From Clostridiales bacterium (GTDB lineage: Bacteria; Bacillota; Clostridia; Lachnospirales; WQUN01), in NCBI GenBank assembly GCA_031269415.1, contig JAISZF010000287.1, forward strand, positions 1 through 9,533: 9,533 bases of DNA, read 5' to 3'. Numbering within the stretch: the first letter of the stretch is position 1; each line of letters starts with the position of its first letter. Of the stretch, positions 6,241 through 9,533 are shown piece by piece. The notes under the pieces are model-generated. The model searched no databases, was not told the origin of the DNA, and worked only from the letters and a program-made list of their open reading frames with translations. The translations under genes and the position numbers were made by a program.

Positions 6241-6690
6241 TCAAGTTACCACAACATCTACCACAATTGCCTTTTCGTCCTCAGAAAGGGCATTATAAAG
6301 ATCACCCTTGTTAGTTGACTTCCAGCTACTGATATCAAGTTTTACGACGAGAGGCCCTTTTTCTACCTTTGGTACATAAGACCAAATTGCGTCGTCGGTC
6401 TGCGGACTTAAGGAGCTGGAGGCGCTTAAATAGCCATTAGAGGTTAGAGTCCCTAAAATAGTTGCAACATCAGCAGCCTCTGGTATAGGCGTGCTGTGCT
6501 CCGCGTTATAAGTTTCAATCGCGGTTTGGATGACCTTCGCCGACTGTATGTCGCTTTTCAGTCGCGCTCTGTCCGTGGCGGACAGAAAATTGGGTGCGAG
6601 TATCGCTCCGATTATCGCGATTACCGCCAATACGATGATGAGTTCCATCAAGGTAAGGCCGCGCTCGTCCCTTTTGAATACATTACGCAT
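6241..6690 (-). CDS. Type IV pilin (major-pilin or ComGC-like)
   Basis: A 149-residue prepilin and the first gene of the minus-strand block. The leader MRNVFKRDERG is followed by LTLMELIIVLAVIAIIGAIL, with Glu at mature position 5, Pro at about 22 (APNFL) and the amphipathic continuation LSATDRARLKSDIQSAKVIQ. This is the standard helical spine of a major pilin or PulG/ComGC-type major pseudopilin. The C-terminal head is short (about 90 residues), with no cysteine pair. Mature residue 1 is Leu, not Phe. The ATG at 6690 has GGGGG before it with about 6 bases of spacing. Being first behind a near-consensus promoter fits the most abundant subunit. Whether it builds a long pilus or a short competence pseudopilus cannot be told without the missing ATPase and platform genes. 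Confidence 0.92.
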   Translation of the reverse strand: MRNVFKRDERGLTLMELIIVLAVIAIIGAILAPNFLSATDRARLKSDIQSAKVIQTAIETYNAEHSTPIPEAADVATILGTLTSNGYLSASSSLSPQTDDAIWSYVPKVEKGPLVVKLDISSWKSTNKGDLYNALSEDEKAIVVDVVVT

Positions 6691-6754
6691 AAAATCCCCC
6701 TAAGTAGAAATGTGCGGCGTCGAGAGAGTTTTGTAAGCGTGAATAATCATTATA

Positions 6755-6783
6755 ATTCTATTTTATAATGTATTTATTGTCAA
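6755..6783 (-). promoter_or_regulatory. Sigma-A type promoter of the pilin-shikimate block
   Basis: On the minus strand TTGACA (6778-6783), a perfect -35, is followed after 17 bases by TAGAAT (6755-6760), one base from consensus, in AT-rich DNA. It lies 65 to 93 bases before the pilin start at 6690 and leaves an untranslated leader of roughly 58 bases. The match is the best in the window and suggests strong, housekeeping-type expression of the whole block. Confidence 0.8.
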
Positions 6784-6873
6784 CCACCGTAACGCCTCTT
6801 TGCGCAAAAGTTTCTCATAAAACGTCAAGCCCGCCAGTATACTTATGTAGCAGCATAAATACGGAGGGTTAAT

Positions 6874-7509
6874 ATGAGATTAAAACGCTTGACAGCCTTA
6901 CTGATGACAGCCTTATTCGCGGCGGCGGGATGCCAGGGAACCGGGCAGACCAAAAAGGAAACGCAGAACGCTTATGAAAAGATTCAGAGTATACTGGTTA
7001 ACATTGAGACATACATGTGCGAAGCGACGGTGGAATACAAAAGCAATAAAGGCTCTAATGTGTATAATACCGTTCAAAAATGCAAAATAACCGGAGAGTA
7101 CCGCGTGGAAGTGGTAGGGCCGGAGAAAGTGGCCGGCAACGTCACGCTTTCGGACGGGAAGACTATCTATCAGTTCAACAAGAAGCTTTCCGGAAGAATC
7201 GCGGTAGCCACAAAGGAATCGCAGGAGCGCAGCGAGATATTCTTCACAAGCTTTATTAAGAATTATCTGAAATCGAATGAGACAGCCGTCAGCGCCGCCA
7301 AGATCGCGGATGAGCCGTGTACGGTGCTGGAGGCTCAAATACCCGGCAGCCATCCGTATCTGGCTTCGGAAAAGATATGGATCGACAACAAGACTCTTAA
7401 GCCAGTAAAGCTGATTATTTATGATCCGCAAGGCAGTGAACGCATTATAGTGACGTACAAGAGCTTTGAGTATAACGTACCGTTGGAAAATTCCGAATTT
7501 GAGGCGTAG
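6874..7509 (+). CDS. Lipoprotein, GerS/LolA-like
   Basis: A 211-residue secreted lipoprotein. The N-terminus has a basic start (MRLKR), a hydrophobic stretch and a lipobox AAGC with the lipidated Cys at 20, so it should be anchored on the outer face of the membrane. The rest (YEKIQSILVNIETYMCEATV, GEYRVEVVGPEKV, DGKTIYQFNKKL, KIWIDNKTLKPVKLIIYD) follows the pattern of LolA/LolB-type half-barrels. In clostridia this fold is found in the germination lipoprotein GerS and relatives, often encoded next to alr and the mazEF pair. The position just ahead of mazF supports this, although alr is missing here. A germination or cortex role is inference; a general lipid- or peptidoglycan-associated lipoprotein is the alternative. 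The ATG has GGAGGG 5 bases upstream. No terminator separates it from mazF. Confidence 0.75.
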   Translation: MRLKRLTALLMTALFAAAGCQGTGQTKKETQNAYEKIQSILVNIETYMCEATVEYKSNKGSNVYNTVQKCKITGEYRVEVVGPEKVAGNVTLSDGKTIYQFNKKLSGRIAVATKESQERSEIFFTSFIKNYLKSNETAVSAAKIADEPCTVLEAQIPGSHPYLASEKIWIDNKTLKPVKLIIYDPQGSERIIVTYKSFEYNVPLENSEFEA

Positions 7510-7571
7510 GGATTATTATTTTATTGAATAAAAGTCGAAAAGCCGGGCACACTTTTAATATAGAGGGCGAT

Positions 7572-7589
7572 ATGCCCAAACGCGTGTGA
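7572..7589 (+). other. Five-codon micro-ORF before mazF
   Basis: ATG CCC AAA CGC GTG TGA encodes MPKRV and is preceded by GAGGG 4 bases upstream. It occupies the place where an EndoAI/MazE antitoxin gene usually stands. Ribbon-helix-helix antitoxins of this group often begin with a similar Lys-Arg-Val stretch, so it could be a vestige of the antitoxin gene after an internal deletion, or a leader peptide coupled to mazF 20 bases later. It may also be chance. Confidence 0.2.
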
Positions 7590-7608
7590 CAGACGGAGTG
7601 TGAATAAC

Positions 7609-7953
7609 GTGCTGGTTAAGAGAGGCGATATATTTTACGCGGATCTAAGCCCGGTCATTGGATCAGAGCAAGGAGGCGTCAGGCCCGTATTGGTGGTGCA
7701 GAACGACGTGGGAAACCGTTACAGCCCAACGGTGATTTGCGCGGCCATTACTTCCCAGATTAACAAGGCGAAACTGCCGACTCATATAGAGATAGACTGT
7801 CAGCAGTATACGCTGGTAAAAGATTCGGTAATCCTGCTGGAGCAGATTCGTACCGTTGATAAGAAACGGCTCAGGGAAAAAATATGCCGCTTAGACGATG
7901 GCATAATGAAAAAAGTGGATAAAGCTTTGCTAATAAGTTTTGGGTTAAATTAG
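7609..7953 (+). CDS. mazF: MazF/EndoA endoribonuclease toxin
   Basis: A sequence-specific mRNA interferase of the PemK/MazF family; the close Bacillus homologue EndoA cuts at UACAU. The 114 residues match EndoA along the whole length: VKRGDIFYADLSPVIGSEQG, RPVLVVQND, GNRYSPTVICAAITSQI, KLPTHIEI and DSVILLEQIRTVDKKRL. Catalytic Arg25 and Thr48 are both present, so the enzyme looks intact and active. GTG 7609 is chosen because it aligns with the EndoA N-terminus and has GGAG 10 bases upstream; GTG 7600 is only one base from that site. No antitoxin gene lies before it or after it, which is unusual since EndoAI normally precedes it. It is probably co-transcribed with the lipoprotein gene and followed by its own terminator. 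Confidence 0.95.
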   Translation: MLVKRGDIFYADLSPVIGSEQGGVRPVLVVQNDVGNRYSPTVICAAITSQINKAKLPTHIEIDCQQYTLVKDSVILLEQIRTVDKKRLREKICRLDDGIMKKVDKALLISFGLN

Positions 7954-7967
7954 TACATAATGATCCG

Positions 7968-7995
7968 CCCCGCTGAATAAATGTGGGGTTTTTTT
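7968..7995 (+). terminator. Intrinsic terminator after mazF
   Basis: CCCCGC (7968-7973) pairs with GTGGGG (7983-7988), with one G-U pair and a 9-base loop, followed by seven Ts (7989-7995). It ends the lipoprotein-mazF transcript and isolates it from the MFS gene. Confidence 0.85.
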
Positions 7996-8060
7996 ATTTA
8001 TAGCTGGCGTTATGTAAATTACTTGGCATTTATAGGGCAGTATGTGATTTTTTCAGCCTC

Positions 8061-8089
8061 TTGCTTAAAACCGTATACCGATCTATACT
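8061..8089 (+). promoter_or_regulatory. Sigma-A type promoter of the MFS gene
   Basis: TTGCTT (8061-8066) and TATACT (8084-8089) are 17 bases apart. They lie downstream of the mazF terminator and about 36 bases before the ATG at 8125, leaving a leader of about 29 bases. This also argues against translation from the upstream in-frame ATG at 7981. Confidence 0.65.
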
Positions 8090-8124
8090 TATCGTCGATA
8101 AATAATAATTCAGCGGGGAGATAT

Positions 8125-9447
8125 ATGCGGATAGTCAGCGTGGCAGCACGTCATGCGCGGTCGTGGGGCCGCTTTTACGCTTCTTTGGAGCGTCCGATCA
8201 GGTTGTACGCCATAGAAGGCGCACTTATCGCTTTAACAGTCAATCTGATCAACAACAACAATAACCTGTTCGCGAACCGTCTGGGTGCGAACGACTTTCA
8301 TCTGGGCCTTGTCAGTATGCTGCCTCAGCTCGTGAACATGCTGGTGCTGCTGCCGGGCGCCATATTGACCGACTCGCTGAAGACAAAAAGGGCTATGGTT
8401 ATATTCTCCATAAGCCTTACCGGCGTAATCTATCTGGCAATCGGCTTTGTGCCGCTGCTGCAATCCATGCGACTGGCCGCGTTTATCGGGCTGCTGTCGC
8501 TTTCCGGCGGGGCTATGACCTTGTACAATCTCTCGTGGCAGAGCTTTTTCCCGGAAGTTATCCCGATAGAAAAACGCAATAAAACACTGACGATAAAGAC
8601 CACCTTGGCCGCGTTTATGGGCGTGCTGACACCCCTTATCACCGGCAGCATACTTTCAGGCCTTAATACGAACGAGCTTAAAATAATGGGGCATCAGGGC
8701 TTTTTTATCGGAGGGGCAATTCTGATAGCTGTCCAAATCGCCGTATTGAAGCGCATGTACTCCGTTAACGCCTCCGATCCGAGAAGGATTGGGTTCGGCA
8801 CGCTGAAGAAAGCGTTCGTAAGCTTATTACATAATAAGTCGTTTATGTTTTACGCGTGTGTGGCTTGGTTTTTCTATATCACATGGCAGATGGACTGGAC
8901 GATGTACTATATCGGGCAGACGCAGTATCTGAAGATGAACGAGGCGCAACTGGGGTTGGCGATTGTGGCCGGTACGCTCGCGCAGTTTTTGACCATGCGT
9001 TTCTGGAGCCGCATGAATGAACGCAGGGGTGTTACCTTCACGCTGACCTTTGGCCTGTTCGGGCTCGCTCTCAATCCAATCGCGATGATTTCCGCCACCT
9101 TGCTGCCGGTCTCCGTCAACATACCGCTGTTTATACTGTTTCATACCATAGCTAACCTGACGGCGGCCACAATTCAATTAAACCCATTTCAATGCCTGCT
9201 GGAAGTGTTGGACGATAAATATAAGACTTTAAGTATATCCATATTTACAGTGCTGACATGCCTGTCGAACGCTCTTATGCCCTTTTCAGGGGTAATGCTC
9301 TACCGCTTCCTGGGCGGCGATCTGGGGGCTTTGCGCGGCATGTTTTTAACAGTGCTCGTCCTGCGGATTATCGCGGGATTGGTATGGCTGTTCAGATGGC
9401 GGTTAATTAACCGAAAGGGGTTACAAACAGTTTCCCAAAGCATATGA
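8125..9447 (+). CDS. Major facilitator superfamily transporter
   Basis: A 440-residue integral membrane protein with about 12 hydrophobic segments. A motif-A-like loop follows the second segment (GAILTDSLKTKRA, residues 78-90), and SWQSFFPEVIPIEKRN (137-152) matches the conserved segment after helix 4 or 5 in many bacterial MFS proteins. Drug or metabolite export is the commonest role of such proteins, but the substrate cannot be read. The start is ATG 8125, with GGGGAG 4 bases upstream; the frame is open further back to 7981, but that ATG lies inside the terminator hairpin and upstream of the promoter. A run of five Asn (43-47) is encoded by an AAC-rich repeat. The gene is monocistronic by its own promoter, with a new promoter starting soon after. 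Confidence 0.9.
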   Translation: MRIVSVAARHARSWGRFYASLERPIRLYAIEGALIALTVNLINNNNNLFANRLGANDFHLGLVSMLPQLVNMLVLLPGAILTDSLKTKRAMVIFSISLTGVIYLAIGFVPLLQSMRLAAFIGLLSLSGGAMTLYNLSWQSFFPEVIPIEKRNKTLTIKTTLAAFMGVLTPLITGSILSGLNTNELKIMGHQGFFIGGAILIAVQIAVLKRMYSVNASDPRRIGFGTLKKAFVSLLHNKSFMFYACVAWFFYITWQMDWTMYYIGQTQYLKMNEAQLGLAIVAGTLAQFLTMRFWSRMNERRGVTFTLTFGLFGLALNPIAMISATLLPVSVNIPLFILFHTIANLTAATIQLNPFQCLLEVLDDKYKTLSISIFTVLTCLSNALMPFSGVMLYRFLGGDLGALRGMFLTVLVLRIIAGLVWLFRWRLINRKGLQTVSQSI

Positions 9448-9452
9448 AACAA

Positions 9453-9484
9453 TTGTAAAATGTAGTAAAATATAGTTGTAAAAT
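9453..9484 (+). repeat. Direct repeat TTGTAAAAT, two copies
   Basis: TTGTAAAAT occurs at 9453-9461 and 9476-9484, 23 bases apart start to start (about two helical turns). The second copy contains the -35 element of the promoter at the right edge, so the pair could be an operator. In such AT-rich DNA chance recurrence is also plausible. Confidence 0.35.
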
Positions 9485-9504
9485 TGGAAAAAATGGGATA
9501 TAAT
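9476..9504 (+). promoter_or_regulatory. Sigma-A type promoter of the right-edge gene
   Basis: TTGTAA (9476-9481) and a perfect TATAAT (9499-9504) are 17 bases apart. Transcription would start near 9511, only about 14 bases before the ATG at 9525, leaving just enough leader to carry the Shine-Dalgarno. Confidence 0.7.
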
Positions 9505-9524
9505 CATTGCTGAGGGGATGAAGC

Positions 9525-9533
9525 ATGAAAACC
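9525..9533 (+). CDS. Start of a gene running off the right edge
   Basis: ATG AAA ACC (M-K-T) follows GAGGGG (9512-9517) with 7 bases of spacing and a good promoter. Only three codons are in the window, so no product can be named. An ATG at 9518 overlaps the Shine-Dalgarno and is a less likely start. Confidence 0.6.

Noticed and set aside
6845..6860. Small inverted repeat TTATG/CATAA before the lipoprotein gene
   Set aside because: Only 5 bp arms around a 6-base centre in AT-rich DNA; no support as an operator.
6913..7431. 172-codon minus-strand ORF inside the lipoprotein gene
   Set aside because: The plus-strand frame has a Shine-Dalgarno, signal peptide and lipobox; the antisense product has no recognisable features.
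7981..8124. N-terminal extension of the MFS protein by 48 residues from ATG 7981
   Set aside because: That ATG lies within the mazF terminator hairpin and upstream of the TTGCTT/TATACT promoter, while ATG 8125 has a good Shine-Dalgarno.
8251..8265. AAC-rich tandem triplets
   Set aside because: A short codon run giving five Asn in the MFS protein; too short to be taken as a meaningful repeat.

Overview
The window reads as chromosomal DNA from an anaerobic, probably spore-forming member of the Clostridia (Firmicutes). The evidence is the gene set: an EndoA-type MazF, a ComFB protein, YqeG next to AroE, a CD1247-type zinc-ribbon protein next to EF-P, a DUF6648-like protein and a GerS/LolA-like lipoprotein. 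Strong Shine-Dalgarno sequences and sigma-A type promoters fit this. No mobile element, CRISPR array, tRNA or rRNA was seen.

Layout. Positions 1-433 (minus) hold the N-terminal part of a DUF6648-like protein that runs off the left edge. Positions 544-984 (plus) encode an unrecognised 146-residue protein with two HTH-like stretches, closed by a strong hairpin terminator. From 6690 down to 1014 lies a tightly packed minus-strand block. In transcription order it holds a major-type pilin, a short prepilin peptidase, a minor pilin, yqeG, aroE, a GspH-like pseudopilin, comFB, aroK, aroQ, efp and a CD1247-type gene. A consensus promoter (TTGACA, 17 bp, TAGAAT) drives the head of this block, and a second promoter sits just before efp. 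On the plus strand follow a lipoprotein (6874-7509), mazF without its antitoxin (7609-7953), a terminator, then a promoter and an MFS transporter (8125-9447). A final promoter and the first three codons of another gene sit at the right edge.

How the genes fit together. The minus block mixes two themes. One is pilus or competence-pseudopilus assembly: three class III-signal prepilins, the peptidase that would process them, and ComFB. The other is housekeeping metabolism: three shikimate-pathway enzymes (AroE, AroK, AroQ), the HAD phosphatase YqeG and EF-P. Genes overlap or abut, so they are probably co-transcribed and translationally coupled. The motor ATPases and platform protein needed for a pilus are not in the window.

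Most notable points: the prepilin peptidase lacks the N-terminal methyltransferase loop and all three pilins lack the usual Phe+1; the peptidase has a good Shine-Dalgarno placed before AUC/AUA/AUU codons rather than AUG/GUG/UUG; the GspH-like pilin has no convincing start and emerges from inside aroE; and mazF has no adjacent antitoxin, only a five-codon micro-ORF in its place.
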